In this document: piece after piece, positions 37,004 through 46,771 of the stretch | Position numbering within the stretch: position 1 is the first letter of the stretch | Layout: each line of letters opens with the position of its first letter | DNA from: Pseudoalteromonas citrea | GTDB lineage: Bacteria; Pseudomonadota; Gammaproteobacteria; Enterobacterales; Alteromonadaceae | NCBI RefSeq assembly: GCF_000238375.3 | Contig: NZ_AHBZ03000021.1 | Location: 248,001-312,000, forward strand | Length of the DNA: 64,000 bases | Direction of reading: 5' to 3' | Made by a program: the position numbers and the translations under genes | The notes under the pieces: generated by a model | What the model saw: only the letters and a program-made list of their open reading frames with translations | Database searches by the model: none | What the model was told of the DNA's origin: nothing

Positions 37004-38010
37004 AGCAATATTTTGATGCAAAGGCAGCTAGTTTAAACAGCCATGATGTGCTGTTACCCCTTGTTGAAATGGCCATGCAGCGGGGCATTAACAACAATAA
37101 GCTACTTAAGGGAAGCAAGCTTTTTTACACCGACTTACAGAGCCCCCATAAAAAAGTCAGTTTTGAACAACTCAATACCGTCATAAATAACGCCATTCTG
37201 TTACTTCCTAGCGATGGCTTAAGCTTTTTATTAGGACAACACTGGTTGTTCAATCAGGTGAGTTATAGCGGCCAAGCCCTGCTCAATAGTAAACACTTAA
37301 TGCAAATGAGCCGGGTGATACAAGTCAAACAATTTGCTTTATGTCCTTTTGTGTTTTTTACGCCTTATCGCAGCCACAGCCATACTCATTATGTTGTTAA
37401 CTTTGCGATTGCGTTACCTCAACCTAAAGTGACTCAATTTTACTTTGAAATGATCGCGGCCAAAATAAATGCGTTATGTAAATGGCGCTTCAATTTCACA
37501 CAGAAAATATGCATTAAATTCCCGTTTAGCCCCCCTCAGCACCTCGAACAATATTATGCCCATCTAGGCGTGCAATATCAGTTTGATCACCCTTGCTTTT
37601 GTATTTCTATACCCAATGAAACATTAACCGTACCTCAAGCAACAACAACCCCCGTCATGCAGCAATACTATCTACAACAAGCTCGCACAGCACCAAACAC
37701 TATCGGCTTTATTCAATACCTTTGTGAGCTGCTTATCAAAGACCCTAAAATTGGCTGCGAGGAGGTTGCACAACACTTGAGGGTAAGCCCTGCAACCTTA
37801 AAGCGTAAATTAAAACAACATAATACTACGTTACAGACCCTCAAAGATGCCTTACAAAAGCAGCATGCTGTAATTAATATCGGTGAGCGTGGTTATTCCA
37901 ATGAACAAACGGCTGATCATTTACAGTTTTCTGATGTAACCAACTTTCGACGCACGTTTAAACGCTGGACAGGTATGACTCCCACCCAATTACGCAACAT
38001 CATGACATAG
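37000..38010 (+). CDS. AraC family regulator with arabinose-binding-like N-domain
   Basis: A 336-residue regulator of the ArgR/OruR-type architecture: a sensing domain (about 20-200) followed by a C-terminal AraC helix-turn-helix pair (about 235-335). VAQHLRVSPATLKRKLKQH is the first helix-turn-helix, and HLQFSDVTNFRRTFKRWTGMTPTQLR the second. It overlaps the GGDEF-fold gene by four bases. The dyads at 35873 and 35962 are plausible targets. Confidence 0.88.
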   Translation: MKQYFDAKAASLNSHDVLLPLVEMAMQRGINNNKLLKGSKLFYTDLQSPHKKVSFEQLNTVINNAILLLPSDGLSFLLGQHWLFNQVSYSGQALLNSKHLMQMSRVIQVKQFALCPFVFFTPYRSHSHTHYVVNFAIALPQPKVTQFYFEMIAAKINALCKWRFNFTQKICIKFPFSPPQHLEQYYAHLGVQYQFDHPCFCISIPNETLTVPQATTTPVMQQYYLQQARTAPNTIGFIQYLCELLIKDPKIGCEEVAQHLRVSPATLKRKLKQHNTTLQTLKDALQKQHAVINIGERGYSNEQTADHLQFSDVTNFRRTFKRWTGMTPTQLRNIMT

Positions 38011-38106
38011 ACTAACTCATTAGGGTTTCAGCCCATAACATGAAGCCCGCTTAAAATAGCCCATTAGTGACTTAACTCAAAGCCGCTAGCTGCGTAACCA
38101 GTGCAA

Positions 38107-39567
38107 TTACCCATTCGCTGGAATGATCTCCCAATCAGTACATTGTAAATGGTCACTGGTCGCGTGGCATAATGCAGACCAAATAGTGACAAAATGCGCT
38201 TTTTGAATATCACTTCCGCTGTGCATTATGCTATTTGAGATGGCTTTTATCGCCGGCGGAGCAAAAATATAAGGGTGAGCATTTTTATACTTCTTATATA
38301 TCCAACTATCTTGACCAAACTTATCTTTCAATTGTTGTTTACGCAGTGAGTGTTGATCATTTTTCTCTTTGACCTTTTGCCCACTATGGATCAGCTCCGG
38401 TTTTTTCGTCGCTATTTTCGTCGATATTAGATTTGGCAATGGCACATTGGCTTGCGTTGTCATTTGCGTATAACCGTCTTGCATTAATCGCAATCGGTTA
38501 TTTCCCGTCGATACTATTGTTGATGCAAGCGTGGCAGGCCAGACTCTATCGAGTTGAATTTTTGACAAGGTTGACGCACTGTGAATTCCCATATATTCAT
38601 CTGGTAACCCCAACATATGGCCAAACTCATGCGTCATCACTACATATTTATGCGGTACTGTACGCTCAATATTAGCAGGTGTTCGGATCACAATAAGTGC
38701 CCCACCATCTTGCCCTGAAACCGTGTGGTTGCGCGCGCGACTTTTTAAAAAATTAACCGCATCTTTTGCCCATTGAGCTGATGTATCAGACACAATGGCA
38801 AAATTATCACCCACGATGCGCTGATTAATATAATTCGCAATTGCCGTCGCACGCTTAGATTCTAAATTATTGGTAAACATACTGTCATTTTTACCCTTAA
38901 GGCCAATGACATATGCTTTAATACCCTGAACATCAGGTGTTCGCCTTAACCTAGCAATACTAAGAAAACGATCCAAATACGTCTTCATACTCGGCGCAAC
39001 CACATGTTGATTCGATGAAAATGTTAAGTAGTCACCATCGCCAGCAGGTAGTAAACCTCTTAACCCAGAGCGGATCAACCCTTCTTTGTAGTTAAAAATC
39101 TGTTCTTGATTTTTAGTAATATCAACGTCATTTGCAAAGTTATTAACCCCACATACATGCGGCACAACACCATGGTTTATTCCGCCGCTAGACTTATAAC
39201 GCGCAAGCTTACCTACTTCTATCACATACCGACAATAGGCTGGGTTGCTGACTTCTGCTATAACGAAGTCAATGTCCATCACGAACTCTTCCCAGTTTTG
39301 TTTGGTGCAACGAATTTTATACATGTTTGACCATTTCTCTAAAATGACACGACGTGCATTGCGCTTAAATTCATTTTTTTGTGTCATCGTCCATGAAAGT
39401 TGATCTTGTGTGTTATCAATAAAGCGATAAAACACTTTGATAATAACCGTGATCTTCTTATTATGGGGCGATACTTTTAAATCAAACTTGCCAATATTCG
39501 TCGCAGGTACAAAGTCCTTAACCGTTAATCGCCCTCGTATACCATCCCTAATAAAATCGTCTTTCAT
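38107..39567 (-). CDS. Zinc metalloprotease-like protein without signal peptide
   Basis: A 486-residue protein with a zincin motif H313-E314-x-x-H317 extended as HEFGHMLGLPDEY, which fits metzincin-like HExxHxxGxxD (D323). An OmpA-like or related beta-alpha segment (about 180-290; VQGIKAYVIGLKGKNDSM, NNLESKRATAIANYI) precedes it. Two related LIR-type motifs (FIRDGIRGRL near 5, LIRSGLRGLL near 164) suggest an internal duplication. No signal peptide or membrane segment is visible, unusual for an extracellular protease, so export by a non-Sec route or an intracellular target is possible. The neighbours give no clue. Confidence 0.72.
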   Translation of the reverse strand: MKDDFIRDGIRGRLTVKDFVPATNIGKFDLKVSPHNKKITVIIKVFYRFIDNTQDQLSWTMTQKNEFKRNARRVILEKWSNMYKIRCTKQNWEEFVMDIDFVIAEVSNPAYCRYVIEVGKLARYKSSGGINHGVVPHVCGVNNFANDVDITKNQEQIFNYKEGLIRSGLRGLLPAGDGDYLTFSSNQHVVAPSMKTYLDRFLSIARLRRTPDVQGIKAYVIGLKGKNDSMFTNNLESKRATAIANYINQRIVGDNFAIVSDTSAQWAKDAVNFLKSRARNHTVSGQDGGALIVIRTPANIERTVPHKYVVMTHEFGHMLGLPDEYMGIHSASTLSKIQLDRVWPATLASTIVSTGNNRLRLMQDGYTQMTTQANVPLPNLISTKIATKKPELIHSGQKVKEKNDQHSLRKQQLKDKFGQDSWIYKKYKNAHPYIFAPPAIKAISNSIMHSGSDIQKAHFVTIWSALCHATSDHLQCTDWEIIPANG

Positions 39568-39853
39568 CCTAGACCTTTTTCATTACCAAAATAATTATTG
39601 CGCACTATAGCCCAACGTTAACAACGGATCAAAGTCACATGCTTAAACTAACTATCTGTTTTATGTACTGTTTAAAAAAGAAGCATAGAATAAAAATGGC
39701 AATAGATCAGATCGAACGTGCTATAGGTTTTGCTTTTCCTACGCTAGGAACCATAACCAATGTGCATACAGGTGATATGAACGTCGTGAAGATGTATTAA
39801 AAAGTAGTGTAACTTTCCGTCTATTTAGTAAAGAGTCAAACTAGCAGTCGCGA

Positions 39854-40045
39854 TTACTGAATACAAAAGTTTAGCTTATGCAACAGCGAGACTAAGCAGT
39901 TCATATCAAATATCAGCAACATTCCAATGCTCAGCACTGAGCTTGCGTCTGAAGAGTTCGCTATGATTGAATCTGTGCGACTCCTTCCAAACGCAGTTAA
40001 CAAAGTAGATACTGCTGAAAATCCTAAAAAATGGCGACGGTCCAT
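39854..40045 (-). pseudogene. Truncated Tat-signal protein (remnant)
   Basis: AAGGATGTGTGT precedes an ATG that opens a twin-arginine signal (MDRRHFLGFSAVSTLLTAFG). After it, the frame runs about 40 residues without a recognisable fold and stops. This looks like the start of an exported cofactor-containing enzyme that lost its body by deletion. It could also be a very short true protein. Confidence 0.45.
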
Positions 40046-40080
40046 ACACACATCCTTGAATTATTAGTCAGATAGCATGA

Positions 40081-40104
40081 AAAAAACACCTAATAAAGAA
40101 GGTG
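40081..40104 (-). terminator. Leftward rho-independent terminator
   Basis: Read on the minus strand, CACCT, an 8-nt loop and AGGTG are followed by six T. It lies about 250 bases beyond the hybrid kinase gene and just upstream of the Tat remnant. Confidence 0.6.
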
Positions 40105-40194
40105 ATAAATAGACTAACTGCAAATAAATTAGAATATTTCATGTATGAAGAAAGGCTCTAATTGCTGTGAAAAAACGAACATAAACGATGACTT

Positions 40195-40230
40195 ATCACG
40201 CTCAATCTCCTACATTGAGTTGAGCGTGAT
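40195..40230. terminator. Hairpin downstream of the hybrid kinase gene
   Basis: ATCACGCTCAA pairs perfectly with TTGAGCGTGAT (11 bp, 14-nt loop; a nested CTCAAT/ATTGAG alternative exists). No T-run, so it is either a factor-assisted terminator or an RNA-stabilising structure. Confidence 0.5.
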
Positions 40231-40348
40231 ATTGTGACGTATAGTAAAAGAGCTTGGCATGAGTGAGAAAATCACTAGTTTGCGAGCAGAAAAAAGCCTA
40301 ATATTGATCTAAACTAGTGAACCTGCTTTCTATAGTATCTTAAGTTAT

Positions 40349-43030
40349 TCACCCTACTTTATCGCATTCAGCTTGTGATATCGCCTGTTCCATCGCTGTA
40401 ATTAAAGTTCGTATTTTGCGCTCGATATTATCTACCTCACCGGTTTTCAAGCTCGCGTCTATATCTGAAGAAATATGGTGGATTTGTTCACAGTCAAACA
40501 TACCTGCCGTACCCTTTATTGCATGAATAGATTTAGATAATCCATCAAAATCTTGATATTTAATCTGATTTTGTAATTGTACCTTTTGTTCATATAAGCC
40601 ACTGATATATTGTTGCTTTAAAGCCTCGAACTCTTCATCAGGTAAATCTAGCTCATCATCAACCGCTATATTTAAATAATGACTTACTTTTTGATTGAAT
40701 TGAGCCCTATCAATTGGCTTTGACAGGTGATCCGTAAAACCTAGCTTCATATAACGCTCAATTTCATGACGCATTGTATTTGCTGTCAATGCGATCACCG
40801 GCGTACTGCACCCCGTTGCTTGAATAAAGTTCAGCGCTTGCTCACCATCCATTACTGGCATCTGAATGTCCATCAAAATTAAGTCATATTCATTGTCTAA
40901 TACAGCCTGTACTGCCAACTGGCCATTTTCTACTGTAGTCACGTTTAGCCCCATTCGCTCAAGAATACGTTTAATCAAACGGCTATTGTCACTATGATCT
41001 TCCGCTAATAATACATCGCCATTAAGCTCATCTTGAGTATGAAGAGGTTGTTCTTGTCCTACTTGACTTTGATTGACTTGATCGAAATTAGTTAACCACT
41101 TGGTTTTCTCAGTTGTAAATAAACCCAGCTTCAAGGTGAATGCAGTACCTGCCCCCACTTCACTTTCAACAGAAATATCGCCATCTAGTTTACGTGCTAA
41201 GCTTTTTGAAATATTGAGTCCAAGACCAGTGCCACCATATTTTCTCGATGTAGATGAATCTGCTTGGTAAAAAGCGCTAAACAACTCTTTTTGTTCGTCT
41301 TTTGCCATTCCAATGCCGGTGTCTTTAACACAGATAAGTAATTTTTCGTCTATACACCTTACTTCAATTGAGATTTTACCTACTGTTGTAAACTTCATAG
41401 CATTAGATGTCAGATTAAGTAGTATTTGCCGAAGTCTAGTTGGGTCAATTACTACATAATCCGGCAATGGAAAATGATAGTTCAGCTCAAATTCAAGCCC
41501 TTTATCTCTAATTTGTTTACCAAGTAATGACTCAACATGCGCAATTGATTGAAATAAGTTAGCTTCTATTAACTCAATTTCTAAGCGGTTCGCCTCTATT
41601 TTTGACATGTCTAATATATCGTTAATAAGGCCCAGTACGTGACGTGAGTTTTGTAAAATAACGCTGATAGCATGGTTGCGTTCATGCGGTTTAATGTCAC
41701 CTAGCATGATGCCGTCTGCATAGCCAATAATTGACGTCATAGGTGTTCTGATCTCATGACTCATATTGGCTAAAAAACGACTTTTTGCTTCACTTGCATC
41801 GCGCAACTCAGATGCTAACTGCTCTAGTTCATACGTGCGTTTGAGTACCTTTGATTCAAGGTTTTTATTAAGTTCAATGTTTTCTTCACTGGTTAGCCTA
41901 AATTTATCTGCTACCGCAAACGCCAACAACATTGCATCTAAAGCGATGCCGGTTAAACCAAGCAGGTATAAATTAAGTGTAGAGGGAGGTAGTATTCCTA
42001 AGTTGGTTAAATTACCAATCATGTTGGGGACCATCATGGCAACATACGCAAGCACAAAGTAGCGTGCTGGCACGAAGCCATCCAGCATGCACCTAACCCC
42101 AATGTACATACCCAGACACAATGCAGTCCCTGTCATGACCGTTGCCCACAAAAACCCAAAGCCTGGGAACAAAATACAAAAGGGTAAACCTGTTGCAGAA
42201 ACAACGCCTACCCATATCGACACTGTTGCTAAATTAGGGTGGGTTTCTTTGAGTTTTAGGAGGCTATTATAGAAAAGGACATTAGCAATTGGTGCCAATG
42301 CAAAACCTAACCAATGTAAATGGGCTGAGTAAAACCCAAATAACTGATCAGAGATATGAAAAAAGTGGCTCCAAGCAAAAACCCATACGCCAGTAAAAAT
42401 AGCGTAGTAAAGATGTGTAGTATCTTTAGAGCCAATGTATATTAATAGATTATATAACCCCAAAACCATGCCTACACCAAAACACAGCACCATAATAAGG
42501 TTTTCTCTAACCACCAAGTTTTTAAACTCAGTAACTGGTTTAATAACAAGCTTTGTCGGCGTATAAAAAAAATCGCTTTCAAACATCGTTATTAAGTAGT
42601 AACTTTCACCCGGTAATAGCCTAATCGTATTCCCATAGTGAAATGCAAATTCATTTGTGTTCTTTCCTCCAGTGTAATAGCGTTGAACTTCTCCACTGTG
42701 GTGATAAATCCTTGTTTCAATACTCGACATAACTGTATTGTATGGATAGAGCACCATTTCTTCTTGCTGTGTATTATTGGTTAGTTCAACGACTAACCAA
42801 TAACGGCCTGAAAAAAGAGTGGTAGAAGGTAATATTTCAAGGCTATTGGACCAACCTTCTATTGAGTTAAACGAATCGGGAAATAATGTATTGTCTTTCG
42901 AAGCAAATAATGCAGCATGATCATGTAGATTAACATCATAGTTTTTTGTGTCATAAGAAAAAGGCTCACCAAAGCTCGGCAAGGTAAGAAATAAACTCAT
43001 TATCACAATCAATCTAATCAATAAATGCAT
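40349..43030 (-). CDS. Hybrid sensor histidine kinase, 7TMR-DISM type, with REC and Hpt
   Basis: An 893-residue sensor. A signal peptide is followed by a periplasmic 7TMR-DISMED2 domain, then seven transmembrane helices (about 185-395), a HisKA domain with phospho-accepting His (ANMSHEIRTPM), a HATPase domain (NLTSNAMKFT; DTGIGM; GGTGLGL), a receiver (phospho-Asp in LILMDIQMPVMDG) and a C-terminal Hpt (SIHAIKGTAGMF). A full internal phosphorelay is present, so an unlinked response regulator must receive the signal. The ATG at 43030 follows AAGG; the upstream TTG is less likely. DISMED2 domains often bind carbohydrate ligands. A TonB receptor gene lies just upstream on the same strand. Confidence 0.92.
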   Translation of the reverse strand: MHLLIRLIVIMSLFLTLPSFGEPFSYDTKNYDVNLHDHAALFASKDNTLFPDSFNSIEGWSNSLEILPSTTLFSGRYWLVVELTNNTQQEEMVLYPYNTVMSSIETRIYHHSGEVQRYYTGGKNTNEFAFHYGNTIRLLPGESYYLITMFESDFFYTPTKLVIKPVTEFKNLVVRENLIMVLCFGVGMVLGLYNLLIYIGSKDTTHLYYAIFTGVWVFAWSHFFHISDQLFGFYSAHLHWLGFALAPIANVLFYNSLLKLKETHPNLATVSIWVGVVSATGLPFCILFPGFGFLWATVMTGTALCLGMYIGVRCMLDGFVPARYFVLAYVAMMVPNMIGNLTNLGILPPSTLNLYLLGLTGIALDAMLLAFAVADKFRLTSEENIELNKNLESKVLKRTYELEQLASELRDASEAKSRFLANMSHEIRTPMTSIIGYADGIMLGDIKPHERNHAISVILQNSRHVLGLINDILDMSKIEANRLEIELIEANLFQSIAHVESLLGKQIRDKGLEFELNYHFPLPDYVVIDPTRLRQILLNLTSNAMKFTTVGKISIEVRCIDEKLLICVKDTGIGMAKDEQKELFSAFYQADSSTSRKYGGTGLGLNISKSLARKLDGDISVESEVGAGTAFTLKLGLFTTEKTKWLTNFDQVNQSQVGQEQPLHTQDELNGDVLLAEDHSDNSRLIKRILERMGLNVTTVENGQLAVQAVLDNEYDLILMDIQMPVMDGEQALNFIQATGCSTPVIALTANTMRHEIERYMKLGFTDHLSKPIDRAQFNQKVSHYLNIAVDDELDLPDEEFEALKQQYISGLYEQKVQLQNQIKYQDFDGLSKSIHAIKGTAGMFDCEQIHHISSDIDASLKTGEVDNIERKIRTLITAMEQAISQAECDKVG

Positions 43031-43120
43031 ACAATGCCTTGAACGATTCAACTCTACAGGCAAGCACTAGGCCTTGTTTACTTGCCCATGACACCTTACC
43101 GTAAGTATTGGCTATTACTG

Positions 43121-45361
43121 TCAAAAGCGATAGGTAAAATCAAGACCAACTCGTCTACCCTCACCTTTAAAGTCTTCTAACATGCCAAGAAATTGGCTTA
43201 AATCAAACTTAAGATGGCTATATTCTCTATCAAATACATTTTTAGCCCAAATATTTGCTTGCCAATTTTGCGTACGATATTGAGTATTAAAGTGCCACAA
43301 CGCATAACCGGTTTGCATCGCATATGGGTTTTGGTTTTGATCAAAGTAATACTCGGATTGATAGTCAACTCCGATTGTAGTCACAACATCGGCCTCGTCT
43401 AACATATATTCATAACTTAACTGCGCATTCGCATTAATTTCCGACGTAAAAGGTAAACGCTTATTTGAAAGAGTGATGCCCAATGGATCGGTATAATTCT
43501 CAAACTCAGCGTGAGGGATAAACCCAATTCCGATATTGAGCATAATCGCGGTGTTTATCTTATACTCTATATCTGCTTCAGCGCCATAAATTGTTGAAGA
43601 AGCAACGTTCTCTAGTAATTGAATTGGAGGTAACCCAGGCTCAGATGCGGGTTGATTCATAAACACTTGTTGGTCTTGGTAGTCATAATAAAATAACGCC
43701 CCGCTTAGCTTAACCCCCATTCCTGATAAAGTGAGTTTAGTTCCTACTTCATGTGCATTTAACGATTCTGGACCATAATCTGCATTCTTTGCCTGTTCAG
43801 GACTCGATAGATAGCCACCATTATATCCCCCGCTCTTATTTCCATTCGAAAAACTATAATAAACCATTCTATCTGCTGAAAAATCATAATTTATGGCAAC
43901 TTTACCGGATAGCCCATTATCATCACTTTCACCAATGACATGGTAAAAGGGCATAAGTAAACCTTCAGGCTTGGTTTGATCTACCACACTGTTGATCATA
44001 GATACTGAATCGTATTCAACAGACTCGTCGCTATAGCGCACACCGGCTGTAATACGCGTTGACGGTAACCATTGCCATTCGTACTGTGTAAATAAAGCCG
44101 CCACTTTTGTTTTTATATCATTATCATAAAAAAACATAGCTGATGCAGCACCAAACGGTGTACCGCGTAAGTCTCGGCCTAAGTCATTATAATTGTCTTG
44201 ATACAGACGCTCTTCGAATAAAAAAATACCCGCCGTGAGGTGATCTTTTCCTATTTTTTTATGGTACCTCAGTTCATTATTAAGCAATTCGGCTTTCAAA
44301 CCTAAGCTGCCTTCGCATAACTTAGCTGGCGAACCATCACAATTAAACGCATGACTCCTATCTAAGCGGTTGAAGGCATTTAACCAGACTAACGTGCTGT
44401 TATCATCAATATCCCAATTAACTTCTGCAGTCCAACCCTTCCCGATACTGTGATGAGGAGAATCATTGTTAACGCTTACAGCCCAGAAATCACCGCTACC
44501 ATCGTTAAATCCAAACTGATCCACACACCCGCCTTGTGAAGCAACCGCCGCTGAGCAAGTCACTAAATTAACAGGATCGCTATATATGCCAATATTGCCT
44601 ACCGGTTGTACAATGCCATTCCAGTGGCTGTAATGCGCTTTAAAATAGAGACTTACGCTATCCCACTCACCCAAATAGCTTAATCGTGCATTATTCTGCT
44701 CTAACCCAGCTTCAGGTGACGGCTCAAATAAATTGTAACTAGTGTATTCATACTTTGTATGGCTAAAGGCAGCTCTGAACGCAGACTCAGGGCTTAGCTC
44801 ATGATTATATGCGCCTTGCAGCTTTTGCCAATTATCTGTCCCAATACCTCCGGTGACATATCCATAGCTGCCCGCATCAGGTCTCGCTGAGCGGATCAAT
44901 ATTGCGCCACCAGTACTATTTCGACCAAATAATGTTCCCTGCGGACCCTTTAATACTTCAACTTGCTCAATATCAAACAAATCAACTAACTGGTTATTTG
45001 CAGACCCAACCGACGCTCCATCAAGGTACATCGCAACTGGAGACGTATTAGCGGTGTTGTAATCAATTAAACCAACACCTCGAATATTTACCGCTGGGGG
45101 GGTACCCTCTGCCGCATTTTGACTAATTTTCATATTCGCAACAAAATGACCAAGTTCAGTGGCATCTTTAATGCCTCTTTTTTCCAACTGAACACCGGTC
45201 ACATGTGAAACTGCAATACTGACCTCATTAATAGACTGCGCACGTTTTTGTGCGTGAACTTCGATTATTTCAATAGGTTCTTGGCCTGCACGGCAGTCTT
45301 CGCTATAGATGCCAACCACAATAGACGATAGGATAAAATTTAAAGCGAGAGATTTTGTCAT
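43121..45361 (-). CDS. TonB-dependent receptor
   Basis: A 746-residue outer-membrane receptor with a signal peptide, TonB-box-like EIIEVHAQKRAQS, plug (NIRGVGLIDYNTANTSPVAM, VEVLKGPQGTLFGRNSTGGA) and a C-terminal beta barrel ending RRVGLDFTYRF. It is closest in style to receptors with the LFGRNSTGGA signature, common in nutrient uptake by marine and sphingomonad bacteria. The ligand is unknown. The ATG at 45361 follows AAGAG at seven bases. Its proximity to a sugar-sensor-like hybrid kinase suggests linked uptake and sensing. Confidence 0.9.
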   Translation of the reverse strand: MTKSLALNFILSSIVVGIYSEDCRAGQEPIEIIEVHAQKRAQSINEVSIAVSHVTGVQLEKRGIKDATELGHFVANMKISQNAAEGTPPAVNIRGVGLIDYNTANTSPVAMYLDGASVGSANNQLVDLFDIEQVEVLKGPQGTLFGRNSTGGAILIRSARPDAGSYGYVTGGIGTDNWQKLQGAYNHELSPESAFRAAFSHTKYEYTSYNLFEPSPEAGLEQNNARLSYLGEWDSVSLYFKAHYSHWNGIVQPVGNIGIYSDPVNLVTCSAAVASQGGCVDQFGFNDGSGDFWAVSVNNDSPHHSIGKGWTAEVNWDIDDNSTLVWLNAFNRLDRSHAFNCDGSPAKLCEGSLGLKAELLNNELRYHKKIGKDHLTAGIFLFEERLYQDNYNDLGRDLRGTPFGAASAMFFYDNDIKTKVAALFTQYEWQWLPSTRITAGVRYSDESVEYDSVSMINSVVDQTKPEGLLMPFYHVIGESDDNGLSGKVAINYDFSADRMVYYSFSNGNKSGGYNGGYLSSPEQAKNADYGPESLNAHEVGTKLTLSGMGVKLSGALFYYDYQDQQVFMNQPASEPGLPPIQLLENVASSTIYGAEADIEYKINTAIMLNIGIGFIPHAEFENYTDPLGITLSNKRLPFTSEINANAQLSYEYMLDEADVVTTIGVDYQSEYYFDQNQNPYAMQTGYALWHFNTQYRTQNWQANIWAKNVFDREYSHLKFDLSQFLGMLEDFKGEGRRVGLDFTYRF

Positions 45362-45705
45362 TTCCATACTCTTATATTGCAAATCATTAAGTTGCTGCAC
45401 GAGAGTATAGTTCAAATGTAATACCATCCCAAAAATATCAATAGGTACAAAACACATTTATTACCAATAAAATAACTAAATCGAATAAAGAATAAGCACA
45501 GGGTTAATAATTTTCAAAATCGGAGGGACTTTATTGTTAATCAGCATATTTCCCTATGCTGAACACATTGTACGCGAAACTTTAAATAAACGATTTTGTA
45601 TTGCCCTCATTAAATTTCCACAGCCGTCATTCTCACGAATGATGTATGCCATAGCACTAAAGAAGAATAAAATTTGAAGTAAGTAGCCTATTCACATATA
45701 GCTTC
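45362..45705. other. Intergenic region between the TonB receptor and LysR genes
   Basis: A 344-base AT-rich gap with an 8-bp inverted repeat TCAGCATA/TATGCTGA at 45541-45562 (6-base spacer), which could be an operator or the LysR terminator. The receptor promoter must lie nearer 45400. No ORF. Confidence 0.5.
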
Positions 45706-46617
45706 TCACTTAGCTTCAACTTTCATCAATTCATCACTTAGCATATCGATAAATCGGCGTACTTTAGGTGACAGATGTTTCCTACTAGGATAAATAACGT
45801 AAACATTAACAGTTGGTTGAGTGTATTCCGTAAACAGTACTTCAATTTCATCATTAGCTAGTAAATTATCCATATAAAATGCTGGTAATCGACACACACC
45901 TAAACCAGCTTTAACCAAAGCAAGTTCCATTTGACCGTTGTTGCATTTTATCCGCTGCTTTACATCTACTGTAAATGCCTTTTCACCCCTTTTTTCAAAC
46001 TCCCAGCGACCCGGCATTTTTAAATTTGAATAACAAATTGCGTTGTGATTCACCAGCTCTCGAGGATGAAATGGTCTTCCATATTTTAAAATGTATTTTT
46101 TTGAAGCAACGATATAGGTCGGGCAAGCGTATACTCGCTTGCAAATTAAACTTGACTCATCAAGCATTGGAGCTGCTCGTACCGCTAAATCATACCCATC
46201 AGCAATCACATCAATACGCTTATCACTCAAGTCTAATTCTAGGCTGACATTCGGGTACTGTTCCAAATATCGTGCTATTACCGGCTTTAAATGATCATGA
46301 CTAAAACCTATTGGGCAACTGATCTTTAATGCCCCTTTTGGGATCGAGTCATTATGAGCTACCAAATCAAATGCTGTTTGAGCATCCGAGACCAACTGCT
46401 CACACTGCTGAAAATACGCTTCCCCTTCTGGCGTCAAAGCAACTGACCGCGTAGTACGATTTAATAGCCTCACAGCTAAGCGCGATTCAAGCTTAATCAC
46501 TTCTTTACTTACGTGTGAATTCGAGTGCCCTAATGCCTTGGCTGCTGCACCAAAGCCTCCACGCTTAACCACTTCAACAAAAATCAGGATCCCATCAAAC
46601 AAATCATTATTAGCCAT
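45706..46617 (-). CDS. LysR family transcriptional regulator
   Basis: A 303-residue LysR-type regulator. The N-terminal winged helix reads FVEVVKRGGFGAAAKALGHSNSHVSKEVIKLESRL, with LLNRTTRSVALTPEGEAYF typical of the CrgA/DsdC-like group. The C-terminal effector-binding domain spans about 90-295. It diverges from an NADPH-dependent FMN reductase gene, the usual LysR target arrangement, so it probably controls that gene. Confidence 0.92.
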   Translation of the reverse strand: MANNDLFDGILIFVEVVKRGGFGAAAKALGHSNSHVSKEVIKLESRLAVRLLNRTTRSVALTPEGEAYFQQCEQLVSDAQTAFDLVAHNDSIPKGALKISCPIGFSHDHLKPVIARYLEQYPNVSLELDLSDKRIDVIADGYDLAVRAAPMLDESSLICKRVYACPTYIVASKKYILKYGRPFHPRELVNHNAICYSNLKMPGRWEFEKRGEKAFTVDVKQRIKCNNGQMELALVKAGLGVCRLPAFYMDNLLANDEIEVLFTEYTQPTVNVYVIYPSRKHLSPKVRRFIDMLSDELMKVEAK

Positions 46618-46771
46618 ATGGAAATAGTTACTCCACTTTTAAAGTATTAACATCTTATAGGACTTAATATACACTTCTTTTCATCGAGTCAAGCGTAGTC
46701 ACTATCATTTAAGTATTTCAAACCTAACAGCACGCTTACGCTCATTACCATCAATATTATTGGAGAACACC

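Larger units (their letters stand above)
39568..40348. other. Long low-coding region with a Tat-signal remnant and hairpins
   Basis: A 781-base stretch. It holds the 63-codon Tat-signal ORF at 39854-40045, a leftward terminator at 40081 and an 11-bp hairpin at 40195. The rest shows no coding character; several frames are interrupted. It may contain gene debris. Confidence 0.55.

Noticed and set aside
39696-39800. 34-codon plus-strand ORF (MAIDQIERAIGFAFPTLG...)
   Set aside because: No ribosome-binding site and no family resemblance; it lies in a region of decayed sequence.
43070-43080. GGCCTTGTTTA resembling the terminal repeat of the IS at 24341
   Set aside because: Only about ten bases match and there is no partner end or duplication nearby; chance is likely.
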